Both the position numbers and the translations under genes were made by a program. Below are positions 27,079 to 34,653 of a stretch of 42,122 nucleotides of DNA, piece after piece (the first letter of the stretch is position 1; each line of letters starts with the position of its first letter). Below the pieces are notes generated by a model that did not search any database, had not been told where the DNA came from, and worked only from the letters and a program-made list of their open reading frames with translations. This DNA comes from Deltaproteobacteria bacterium (lineage in GTDB: Bacteria > Desulfobacterota > Desulfuromonadia > Geobacterales > DSM-12255): positions 1-42,122 of the forward strand of contig JAJZTK010000016.1 of the NCBI GenBank assembly GCA_021849045.1, given 5' to 3'.

Positions 27079-28428
27079 CTACTGATTCAGGGAGAAATAG
27101 AACGTCGCCCCCTCCCCGACCTTTCCTTCGGCCCAGACCGTACCACCGTGGCGGTGAATGATCCGCTGGACCGTGGCCAGGCCAATGCCGATCCCTTCGT
27201 ACTCTTCCGACCGGTGAAGCCGCTGGAACGCGCCGAAGAGCTTGTCGGCATAGATCATATCGAACCCTGCACCGTTATCGTGGACATAACAGACCGTTCG
27301 CTGGTCCTCCCGGTAGGCGCCGAAGTCAATGACCGGATCCGGATTACGCCGGGTATATTTCCAGGCATTGGCGAGCAGGTTTTCCAGGGCGGCCCGCATG
27401 AGTATCGCGTCACCGTCAACCGTGACGCCGTCGGCAACGGACACCCGGACCTGCCGGCCGGGGTCGCTGCCCTGCAATACCGCCAGAATCTCCCGGACCA
27501 TGTTGCTCAGATCCAGGTGATCGATGGTCATCTCCCCCCTGCTGAGCCTGGAGAGTTTCAACAGGGCATCGATCAGGTCGCCCATCTTTCCACTGGCAAC
27601 AACGACCCGCTGCAGGTAGTCGTGGGCCGTTTCATTCAGCATGCTGCCGTAGTCTTCCATGAGCGCCGTGACAAAACCGCTTATGTGCCGTAGCGGAGCC
27701 CGCAGATCGTGGGATACGGAGTAGCTGAACGATTCCAGCTCACGATTGGCCACTTCCAGAGCGGTTTTCTGACTGACCAGACTTTCGTTCAACTGGTCTA
27801 CCTCCTCCTGTGCCAGCTTCCGTTGTTCAACCTCCCGCAGCAACGTCCCGTTGGCAGCAGCCAGCTGGGCGGTCCGCTCCAGTACCCGCTGTTCGAGCTC
27901 GGCATTGAGTCTGATGAGATCCTGATAGTTGTTGATGGCATTAAGGAGCACCAGGGCGGCGTACCGGAAGAACGGTTCCAGGTCTTCCCGGATGTTCGCA
28001 CCGGTCAGGATCATTCCTTGCATCCGGACCACGCCAACCACGGATCCCTGGTACAGGAGCGGGAAATTCCAGTTTTCCGTCGAGGAATCGACCAGTGCTT
28101 CAGCAACACTCCCGACAAAGTCACGGCTGGCTATGGCCTGGCAGACCAACGGGTCGTCCGGGTCACCGCTGAACGATCTGGCAGCGAACAGCCCCTTGCA
28201 GTGCCACGCCTCACCGAGCCGGTAGTAGACCGAGATATCCGTTGCGCCGATGGTCTCCATGAGGATATCCAGTATGTTCTGCAGTGTCTCGTCCAAACCG
28301 CGACCAGCTGCCAGGCGTTCGAGCATCCGTACCTTCAGCTCCAGTTGTGCCTTGGCCCTGGCAAGGTCATCGACTCTCCCCTGGAGCCGTTCATGCTCCT
28401 TGCCAGCTATGGGAATCTTCCTCGTCAT
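27079..28428 (-). CDS. GAF-domain sensor histidine kinase (soluble)
   Basis: A 449-residue kinase with no membrane segment. Order: short coiled coil (about 10-40), GAF domain (about 43-165), second coiled coil (about 168-232), HisKA with phosphorylated His240 (SYSVSHDLRAPLRH), and HATPase with N-box (ENLLANAWKYT, 349-359), G1 (DNGAGFD, 384-390) and G2 (GIGIGLA, 412-418). The style is that of phytochrome-like kinases, but no bilin Cys motif is evident; Cys77 and Cys96 are in the GAF domain. It overlaps DUF1638 by ATGA and ends a run of methyltransferase genes, so its GAF domain may sense a corrinoid-linked signal (inference). No response regulator is adjacent. Confidence 0.85.
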   Translation of the reverse strand: MTRKIPIAGKEHERLQGRVDDLARAKAQLELKVRMLERLAAGRGLDETLQNILDILMETIGATDISVYYRLGEAWHCKGLFAARSFSGDPDDPLVCQAIASRDFVGSVAEALVDSSTENWNFPLLYQGSVVGVVRMQGMILTGANIREDLEPFFRYAALVLLNAINNYQDLIRLNAELEQRVLERTAQLAAANGTLLREVEQRKLAQEEVDQLNESLVSQKTALEVANRELESFSYSVSHDLRAPLRHISGFVTALMEDYGSMLNETAHDYLQRVVVASGKMGDLIDALLKLSRLSRGEMTIDHLDLSNMVREILAVLQGSDPGRQVRVSVADGVTVDGDAILMRAALENLLANAWKYTRRNPDPVIDFGAYREDQRTVCYVHDNGAGFDMIYADKLFGAFQRLHRSEEYEGIGIGLATVQRIIHRHGGTVWAEGKVGEGATFYFSLNQ

Positions 28429-29027
28429 GGGACGGCACCGAGACGGTCAAGGGCGGTTCTCAGACACTGTTCGAGCTTGTCCAGGGTAACGTCGATCCAC
28501 TCCAGCGCGAGACCGGTTATCTCAGCCACTTTCTTGGCCTTTGCGGTGAAGTCGGCCGAACAGGGGGTTCTGATGGCCAGAAGTCGCCTGTGTTCGCTGG
28601 TAAAAATGGCTCTGATTGCTTCCTGATTGCTCCCGAAGACCGGATGGATAACCTGCTCCCAATGCACGGCCCAGTCCTCCAGGAGAAAAAAAGCGCCCGT
28701 AGCGAGTTCCCGCGTGAAGCGCTCTCTGCCGAGCAGCATGTCGATGCAGTTCTGCCCTTCCGTCCGCACCACGGCACCGGTGCCGATCAGGGAATCCATC
28801 AGCGGATGACAGGTGCCGTAAAAGATCACCTTCCGCCTGCCGGGGTGAAGCGCCAACGCCTTTCTCAGCGAATTTTCAAGCTGTTCGAAATCCACATGCA
28901 GGGACGATGGCAGGAAGACGGCCTCCAGAGGCCAGTGGTTTTTTTCGATCAGAAAAAGGATCTCGGCCCGGAGGATGCCGCAACCGATCAGAAGCGTGAG
29001 TTCAGCGTCATTCCCCGACATGGTCAT
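28425..29027 (-). CDS. DUF1638 family protein
   Basis: A 200-residue cytoplasmic protein with the DUF1638 signature (LIGCGIL at the N-terminus, VIFYGTCHPLMD near residue 75). The family is usually found beside corrinoid methyltransferase genes; its biochemical function is unknown to me. It overlaps both neighbours by 4 bases, the methyltransferase upstream (29024-29027) and the kinase downstream (28425-28428), which argues strongly for co-translation. Full length, no oddities. Confidence 0.85.
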   Translation of the reverse strand: MTMSGNDAELTLLIGCGILRAEILFLIEKNHWPLEAVFLPSSLHVDFEQLENSLRKALALHPGRRKVIFYGTCHPLMDSLIGTGAVVRTEGQNCIDMLLGRERFTRELATGAFFLLEDWAVHWEQVIHPVFGSNQEAIRAIFTSEHRRLLAIRTPCSADFTAKAKKVAEITGLALEWIDVTLDKLEQCLRTALDRLGAVP

Positions 29028-30073
29028 CCCTCTACCGAGTCGCCGGCATAGCTTCCGTAGCGACTCGCCGCCTTCAGGAGCAGGTCTATTTTCTCGTCCG
29101 GGACCAGATAGGGGGTCATAAGCGTGCCAAAGGCAAATCCACCGCCAGCAGCCCCTTCCGCCATAATGCGGGCCACCTCGCGGTCAATCGTCGCGGCATC
29201 CCACTCCAACAGCCGCACATCGTTGATGGTGCCGACGATCAGCGCCCTCCCTGCGACATCGGCCTTGGCCCGGCGGATATCGTCCTGGGGGCTCAGATAG
29301 TAGGCGGCAAAGGGGACGGTGTCGGCCAAGCGGGCGATCTGAGGGCCGATCCGGCCACCGCCGTTGAAATAAACGACGTCCCCGGTCCGGCCGTCGGCAA
29401 AGTCTCGTTGCACCCACGGGAGCGCCAGATCTGAGAACTGGCGGTCACTGAGAAAGGTTGCCGAGGCGACCGGGTTCACGTAAGTGATCAGGTCGGCACC
29501 GGCCGCCCGGAGGGCCGCCAGATAGCGCCGGCAGAACAGTGAGCACTTCTCCAGCAGTTCTTGGCAGAGGGCGGCCGGTCCATTGAAGAGAAGGTTAAGC
29601 CAGCGGTCCATGCCGATCAGGATCGGCGGCAGGGAAAACGAGGCGGTCATGGAAGCGAGCACCGGGTAGCGGCCACCGGCCCCGGCCTTTATCAGCTGGA
29701 TGCAGCGGCTCACATCCCGGCAGTGGGGGTTGTCATCCAAGTTGTCGGGAATGGCAAAGGTCTCGATCCGTTCATAGCTGTCGAGCACCAGGTGGCCAAC
29801 GTTGGGCGGCCCATCGGCGGAGTAGATCACCCTGCGGCAGCCGAGCATCTCAGCCTCTTTGGCCACATGATAGAACCCCAGCAGGGCGTCGTACCCAAAT
29901 CGATCACGCAGGCGGAGCTGTCCCTCGGCCACATGTTCCGGAGAGGCGTAATACTCCCTGATCGGCATACCGACGATGCGCGCCCCGTGCTCGCAGAGAT
30001 TGCAAATCTGCGGCACCCGGTCCGGCAGCTTGCCGGCCATGAGTGCGCCAAACCTTTCCATGCCGTTGTTCAT
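29024..30073 (-). CDS. UroD-fold corrinoid methyltransferase (MtaA/MtbA-like)
   Basis: A 349-residue protein of the uroporphyrinogen decarboxylase superfamily. The start at 30073 overlaps the corrinoid-protein stop by ATGA; longer in-frame starts lie inside that gene. Context (corrinoid protein upstream, DUF1638 downstream) indicates methyl transfer to or from a corrinoid rather than heme synthesis. An oddity: MtaA-type enzymes bind zinc with HxC plus a later Cys, but here the corresponding stretches read VVYFNGGGR (233-241) and GGFAFGTL (311-318), without those ligands. The N-terminus has CNLCEHG (24-30). Either the zinc site is elsewhere or the enzyme is zinc-independent; the substrate is unknown. 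Confidence 0.82.
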   Translation of the reverse strand: MNNGMERFGALMAGKLPDRVPQICNLCEHGARIVGMPIREYYASPEHVAEGQLRLRDRFGYDALLGFYHVAKEAEMLGCRRVIYSADGPPNVGHLVLDSYERIETFAIPDNLDDNPHCRDVSRCIQLIKAGAGGRYPVLASMTASFSLPPILIGMDRWLNLLFNGPAALCQELLEKCSLFCRRYLAALRAAGADLITYVNPVASATFLSDRQFSDLALPWVQRDFADGRTGDVVYFNGGGRIGPQIARLADTVPFAAYYLSPQDDIRRAKADVAGRALIVGTINDVRLLEWDAATIDREVARIMAEGAAGGGFAFGTLMTPYLVPDEKIDLLLKAASRYGSYAGDSVEG

Positions 30074-30747
30074 GGCTTTTGTGCTCCCAGAAGCCGTGTG
30101 ATCACCCGCACCGCCTCCATGCCGTTTTCTCCCCACGCGTCGGCTCCTACCGTCCGGTAGAGCTCCGGATCGAAGCGATACGGTGCACCGCCGACCACCA
30201 GCTTGATCCGCTCTTCCAGCCCCCGCTCGTGCAGCAGTTGGCGGACCCGGCGCGGTCCCTGGTCGCTCAGCGCCGTATGGACCATCATTGAAGAAACGCC
30301 AATAATAGCTGCCTGCTGACTGACCGCCTCTTCCACGAACCGTTCCGCAGTAACGTTGATTCCCAGATCAACCACCGAAAAGAGACTTGCGCGCAAGCAA
30401 CCACGTACAATCTTCTTGCCGAGCCCATGGTAGTCGCCGCAGGAGGTACCGAGGATCACGGTCCCCTGAAAGCTTGGCGCACCGCTGAACAGTGGAAGCA
30501 ACAGGTCGATGACCTCCTCGCAGATCTGTGAGGCAATGAAATGCTGGGACAGGTTGGTCTTTTCCGTATCGACCATTGAGTCGGTCATGCGCTCGATGCC
30601 GGGCAGCACCACCGAGAACACCAGATCCTCGGGAGCAATATTCCTGCCGATAGCACGGTTGATGACCGATAGCGCCTTTGGGCGGTCCGTGTCAAACAGG
30701 GCATCGAAGAAGCTTGATGCAATATGGGCAATAGAACTGTTTGTCAT
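30070..30747 (-). CDS. Corrinoid (cobalamin-binding) methyltransferase subunit
   Basis: A 225-residue protein of the MtaC/MtbC class. An N-terminal helical cap (about 1-90) precedes a B12-binding Rossmann domain with the lower-ligand motif DYHGLG (105-110), in which His107 should coordinate cobalt. Further motifs are VDLGINV, GVSSMMV and VVGGAPY. It would carry the methyl group between a substrate-specific methyltransferase and an acceptor. First gene of the leftward unit and divergent from the S4-protein gene. A TTGACA on the minus strand at 30816-30811 could be its -35, but no good -10 follows at the right distance. The ribosome binding site is weak. Confidence 0.9.
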   Translation of the reverse strand: MTNSSIAHIASSFFDALFDTDRPKALSVINRAIGRNIAPEDLVFSVVLPGIERMTDSMVDTEKTNLSQHFIASQICEEVIDLLLPLFSGAPSFQGTVILGTSCGDYHGLGKKIVRGCLRASLFSVVDLGINVTAERFVEEAVSQQAAIIGVSSMMVHTALSDQGPRRVRQLLHERGLEERIKLVVGGAPYRFDPELYRTVGADAWGENGMEAVRVITRLLGAQKP

Positions 30748-31001
30748 CTGAACTCTGCTCTAACTAAAGGGGGGTTATGGTAATTATTAGCTTAGCTTGT
30801 TTTAATTTACTGTCAAGGTCGGTTGTGCGCACCCCAAAATCCGTCGCCACCCGCCTGAAGGCACCGCACGAAACGGTCAACTGCCCAGTGGACGGTCGGC
30901 ATCACGGCGCCGTCTCCCCGCTTGAACTTGCGTTGTTTCTGCTCTACTATGGCATCTTTCAACCGATGCAGCTTCAACTGGACCGAAACCGGAGGATGCC
31001 G

Positions 31002-31214
31002 ATGGAAATTTCAACGGAGTTCATAAAGCTGGACAGCTTCCTCAAAGCGGTCAATATGGTAGGATCAGGCGGAGAGGCAAAAATGCTGATCGCTGACGGG
31101 CAGGTGCTCGTCAATGGCGAAGTGGAGCTGCGGCGCGGTCGAAAGCTCAGGCCCGGCGATCGGGTGGAGGTGGCCGGCCACTGTTACCGTGTCGAAGAGG
31201 AGGGCAACCAATGA
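31002..31214 (+). CDS. S4-domain RNA-binding protein (YbcJ-like)
   Basis: A 70-residue protein made up almost entirely of one S4 RNA-binding domain (FIKLDSFLKAVNMVGSGGEAK, VLVNGEVELRRGRKLRPGDRVEV). GGAGG lies 6 bases before ATG 31002; an ATG at 30996 abuts the GGAGG and is less likely. YbcJ-like proteins bind RNA, with no well-defined role. The stop overlaps the MaoC gene by ATGA, so the two are coupled. Confidence 0.88.
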   Translation: MEISTEFIKLDSFLKAVNMVGSGGEAKMLIADGQVLVNGEVELRRGRKLRPGDRVEVAGHCYRVEEEGNQ

Positions 31215-31687
31215 GTGCTGTCCACGAACTGCTTCAGACGTACCGGGAAAAAATTGACGCCGAGGTCCATGTAGGCCCCTGGCTTACGGTGGATCAGGAG
31301 CGGATCGACGGCTTCGCCAGGGTGACCGGCGACCTGCAGTGGATTCACACCGATCCGGAGCGGGCGCGACGGGATTCTCCCTATGGCGCCACCGTCGCCC
31401 ATGGCTTCCTGACCCTGTCGCTCCTTCCGTTTCTTACCGAAAGCTTCGCCCCTGGCGCGTTCGAGCGGAACTACCCCGGCATGCGCCTGCGGGTCAACTA
31501 TGGCCTCGACCGGCTACGCTTTCCGGCACCACTGGTGGTCGGCTCCCGGATCCGAGCGCGGAGCACGGTGATCGGCGCGGAAGAGATCCACGGTGGAGCA
31601 CAGATCGTCTATCGGATCACCGTGGAGATCGAGGGGGAAGCGAAGCCGGCCTGCGTGGCCGATCAGCTGTTCCGGCTCTATCCATAA
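31211..31687 (+). CDS. MaoC-like (R)-specific enoyl-CoA hydratase
   Basis: A 158-residue single hot-dog domain with the hydratase 2 motif: TGDLQWIHTDPERA (catalytic Asp and His) and PYGATVAHGFLTLSL. Such enzymes hydrate 2-enoyl-CoA or related thioesters to (R)-3-hydroxyacyl-CoA. It overlaps the S4 gene by 4 bases and is 17 bases before an aminotransferase, so the three are probably one unit. The acyl substrate is unknown. Confidence 0.9.
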   Translation: MSAVHELLQTYREKIDAEVHVGPWLTVDQERIDGFARVTGDLQWIHTDPERARRDSPYGATVAHGFLTLSLLPFLTESFAPGAFERNYPGMRLRVNYGLDRLRFPAPLVVGSRIRARSTVIGAEEIHGGAQIVYRITVEIEGEAKPACVADQLFRLYP

Positions 31688-31704
31688 CTGTTGAGGAAAA
31701 GACC

Positions 31705-32886
31705 ATGAAGTTCGCGATTTCCGAACTGATCAGGGGAGTGCACTTCCCCCCCATTTCCGAAGTGCAGGGATGGCTGGCCGAAAGCAGTTTCCCGGCCGAC
31801 CGGCCGCTGATCGATCTCTGCCAGGCGGTCCCCGACTATCCGCCGGCACCGGCACTGATCGAGCACCTGAAAGAATGCCTGGACGACCCCCTGACCGCCC
31901 GCTACTCGCCTGACGAGGGGCTGGCGCCAGTGCGGGAGGCGCTCTGCGCCCACTATGCCCGAAGCTACGGGGCCAGTCTCACGCCGCGCCAGCTCTGTCT
32001 CACCATCGGCGCCAGCCAGGCCTTCTGGCTCGCCATGGTAACCCTTTGCCAAGCCGGGGACGAAGTGATCGTCCAGGTCCCCTACTACTTCGACCACGAC
32101 ATGGCCCTGGCCATGCTGGGGATCTCCAGGGTCTACGCCCCGTTCAGCGAAGAGAGCGGCGGCCTTCCCGATCCGGCCGCCATCGAACGGCTGATCACCC
32201 CACGAACCCGGGCGCTGCTCCTGGTCACCCCCAGCAACCCCACCGGCGCCATCATCCCCCCTGTCACGATCCGTGCCCTGTTCGATCTGGCCGCCCGGCA
32301 CGGCATCGCCCTGGTGCTGGACGAGACCTACGCCGCCTTCCTTCCCGGCGGCGACCGACCCCACGACCTGTTCACCGATCCGGCATGGAGAGACCACTTC
32401 ATTCACCTCATGTCGTTCGGCAAGACCTACGCCCTGACCGGCTTTCGCGCCGGCGCCCTGGTGGCGGGGGAGGAGTTCATCCACCACAGCCTCAAGGCCC
32501 AAGACACCATGTCGGTCTGCCAGCCCCGCATCACCCAGCACGCCATCCGCTTCGGCGCGGAGCAGCTCGATTGCTGGGTGGCCGGCAACCGGGAGATGAT
32601 GGCAAAGCGCCACGACCGGTTTCGCGCGGAGTTCACCAAACCCGGCAACCCGTTCGCCCTGGTGGCGAGCGGCGCCTTCTTCGGCTGGATCAGGCATCCG
32701 TTTCCCGGCCTCACCGGCCGGGAAACGGCGCGACGGCTGGTCAAAGAAGCGGGACTGCTCACCCTGCCGGGCGAGGTCTTCGGCCCGGGGCTGGAGGGGT
32801 ATCTGCGGCTGGCCTTCGGCAACATCGGCGAAGCGATGATTCCCGAGGCGTGCCAACGGTTCCGGGAGTTAGCGGGCGAGACGTAA
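31705..32886 (+). CDS. PLP-dependent class I/II aminotransferase
   Basis: A 393-residue fold-type I aminotransferase. Landmarks: substrate loop at the start, GASQAFWL, NPTGAI, the DET of LVLDETYAAF, and the PLP Schiff-base Lys in SFGKTYALTGFRAG. The start at 31705 follows TTGAGGAAAA; an in-frame start far upstream lies inside the MaoC gene. The group is the aspartate/aromatic family, but the amino acid cannot be told from the sequence. Last gene of the S4-MaoC unit; the downstream gap (272 bases) has no obvious terminator. Confidence 0.9.
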   Translation: MKFAISELIRGVHFPPISEVQGWLAESSFPADRPLIDLCQAVPDYPPAPALIEHLKECLDDPLTARYSPDEGLAPVREALCAHYARSYGASLTPRQLCLTIGASQAFWLAMVTLCQAGDEVIVQVPYYFDHDMALAMLGISRVYAPFSEESGGLPDPAAIERLITPRTRALLLVTPSNPTGAIIPPVTIRALFDLAARHGIALVLDETYAAFLPGGDRPHDLFTDPAWRDHFIHLMSFGKTYALTGFRAGALVAGEEFIHHSLKAQDTMSVCQPRITQHAIRFGAEQLDCWVAGNREMMAKRHDRFRAEFTKPGNPFALVASGAFFGWIRHPFPGLTGRETARRLVKEAGLLTLPGEVFGPGLEGYLRLAFGNIGEAMIPEACQRFRELAGET

Positions 32887-33158
32887 AATAGGAGACGTGA
32901 GACGTCTTACGTTATTTCTTGCTCTTGATTGATCTTGCCCATCATCGCGTGCAGCTATCGCCCATTTCAGGTTCGTGACTATAGACGACGGAAATGGACG
33001 TATCGCTAGAGTATTGACAGATATGGCGTTAGCCCAGGACGACAAGCAGCACAACAGATATTACAGCCTATCCACTCAGATCATGGCCTGAAATACCAAT
33101 AGATTCTTTTCGTGAGTTTCGTGGTGATGTATCTGCCGACGAACGTTAAAAAGGAACC

Positions 33159-34304
33159 ATGCTGATATCTTGTGGGAAAAAGTATAGAGGTTCACTAATC
33201 TGCTCACTGTTGCTTGCTGCGCTCTGCCTGATTCTGTCAGCGTGCTCATTCACCCATAGCACCATGGGTAGTGGGGACCCGATCTATGACAAGTATCTGA
33301 AATTGACCAGGGATCAGGCCGACAAGAACCCCTTGGTTGGTATTTGGCAGGGAAGCGATGCCGGGAAAGAGATCCTTTTGGCAGTTCACCTGAATGATGA
33401 AGGCGGGCAGGAGAAACTGAAGGGGGTTATTCTCAACGGCAGTGACTTTGAAATCGGCTACCTGCGGGAAGACCCCTGGTTCTATGTGTCGCCGATGGCC
33501 GACCAGGGGGTATATGCCGGAAGAACATCATTGAAGTTTTTCTTTGTGCCCCGTTGGTTCCCAACACGGATTGTGATGAATGGCCCCAACCAGTTCACGG
33601 CCTATGATGACATACCGCCGAACATGAAAGCACTGGGAGGCAATACCCATTCGTACCTGCGCAAGGAAGCGCAAACGGCTACCATAGATGATGTCATGCG
33701 GTCATCGGGAAGCGGTTTCCTTTTGTGGGGTAGTAATAAGGTTCTGACCGCCCATCATGTGGTCAAGCATGCAAAGAAGACGTCGGTTCGTTTCCCCGAT
33801 GGCAGGAGATATGAGGCTGATATTGTTGCCAGCGACCCGGCTAACGATCTGGCGCTCCTTGAATTGCGAGGGTTTATTGCCGCCGATGAACGGGGATTGC
33901 ATATCCTGCAGGGGGTACCGGTTGCTCCCGGTGAAGAGATCCATGTCATCGGTTACCCGCTTGGGGCGATTCTCGGCAATCGACCGAGTATCGTTTCGGG
34001 GCAGGTGACTGCAGCGGTCGGGATCAGAAACGCGGAGAATCAGTTCAGGATATCGGCATCCATCAATCCCGGTAACAGCGGTGGTCCGATATTGAATTCC
34101 CGTGGCGAGGTGCTCGGTATTGCCGTTTCAGTGGTTCGCCAGCAACAGATTGAACGGGTTGCCTTCGGGGTCAGGGTTGGTACCTCGCTGCCAATTCCTG
34201 TTGACGCCATACAGAAGGGGAGTCAATCGGTACGTCAGCCGCAGGGGGCTGAGGGTGTCTTCAGGGACTTCTCACGTGATGTTGTGTTGATAACAGTTGA
34301 ATAG
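33159..34304 (+). CDS. Trypsin-like serine protease lipoprotein
   Basis: A 381-residue protein. A lipobox (LSAC, Cys29) after a hydrophobic stretch marks it as a lipoprotein. Residues about 40-175 form an uncharacterised N-terminal domain; the C-terminal two-thirds is an HtrA/DegP-like chymotrypsin fold with the catalytic triad in place: His200 (LTAHHVV), Asp230 (PANDLALL) and Ser307 (GNSGGP). There is no PDZ domain. The start at 33159 follows AAAAAGGAA. It is a single gene; the downstream terminator at 34362 serves it and the tRNA on the other strand. A role in envelope protein quality control or processing is plausible. Confidence 0.9.
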   Translation: MLISCGKKYRGSLICSLLLAALCLILSACSFTHSTMGSGDPIYDKYLKLTRDQADKNPLVGIWQGSDAGKEILLAVHLNDEGGQEKLKGVILNGSDFEIGYLREDPWFYVSPMADQGVYAGRTSLKFFFVPRWFPTRIVMNGPNQFTAYDDIPPNMKALGGNTHSYLRKEAQTATIDDVMRSSGSGFLLWGSNKVLTAHHVVKHAKKTSVRFPDGRRYEADIVASDPANDLALLELRGFIAADERGLHILQGVPVAPGEEIHVIGYPLGAILGNRPSIVSGQVTAAVGIRNAENQFRISASINPGNSGGPILNSRGEVLGIAVSVVRQQQIERVAFGVRVGTSLPIPVDAIQKGSQSVRQPQGAEGVFRDFSRDVVLITVE

Positions 34305-34361
34305 GTGTTCTTGAGAGACTCAGGCTGTCTCACTAACCCCGGCCACCTTACAATGAAAAAG

Positions 34362-34390
34362 AAAAAGCCCTTGATTTCTCAGGGGCTTTT
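34362..34390. terminator. Bidirectional rho-independent terminator
   Basis: AAAAAGCCC (34362-34370) pairs with GGGGCTTTT (34382-34390), giving a hairpin with A-runs on one side and T-runs on the other, so it works in both directions. On the plus strand it ends the protease gene; on the minus strand it is the terminator of the tRNA-Ser. Confidence 0.88.
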
Positions 34391-34396
34391 GTTCTT

Positions 34397-34414
34397 ATCC
34401 GGACTGTACCGGAT
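34397..34414. repeat. Perfect 6-base inverted repeat beside the tRNA remnant
   Basis: ATCCGG (34397-34402), six-base loop, CCGGAT (34409-34414). It lies between the terminator and the tRNA 3' end and could be part of tRNA 3' processing or an integrase site. No specific function can be shown. Confidence 0.4.
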
Positions 34415-34421
34415 TATTTTG

Positions 34422-34480
34422 TGGCGGAGAGGTAGGGATTCGAACCCTAGGTGACTTGCGCCACACCTGATTTCGAGTCA
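34422..34480 (-). tRNA. tRNA-Ser(CGA) 3' half: attachment site of the element
   Basis: Read on the minus strand, this holds the anticodon loop CTCGAAA (anticodon CGA), the long variable arm typical of tRNA-Ser, a perfect T arm (TAGGG-TTCGAAT-CCCTA), and the acceptor CCTCTCC, discriminator G and encoded CCA. The 5' half is missing: the bases that should pair with the anticodon stem (CC before TGA) are AT. So this is a fragment left by an integration event. The intact tRNA, made of the chromosomal 5' half and the element's copy of the 3' half, should be at the other end of the element, to the right of this window. Confidence 0.88.
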
Positions 34481-34601
34481 ATTATTTTGTTGTTTCCAGC
34501 CGTTTCATACCTGATTTTCTATCCCATAAATAGCTTGACATTACCGTATGTTATCTGTATTCATTGTTCTCGTATGGTTTTTGTCGTTTCACATGCTGCA
34601 A

Positions 34602-34632
34602 ACCACACGGAGACCACACGAGAAACCACACG
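34602..34632 (+). repeat. Three direct repeats ACCACACG upstream of the integrase
   Basis: Copies at 34602-34609, 34613-34620 and 34625-34632, spaced 11 and 12 bases apart, close to one DNA turn. They lie between the attachment site and the integrase start and are good candidates for arm-type integrase or excisionase binding sites. Confidence 0.65.
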
Positions 34633-34653
34633 GTATATGGAGGGGGTGACACC

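Noticed and set aside
30748-31001. Cobalamin riboswitch upstream of the corrinoid operon.
   Set aside because: I looked for the B12 box on both strands of the intergenic region and saw none.
31678-32856. A 392-codon frame antisense to the aminotransferase.
   Set aside because: Shadow of a GC-rich gene; the plus strand has clear PLP motifs.
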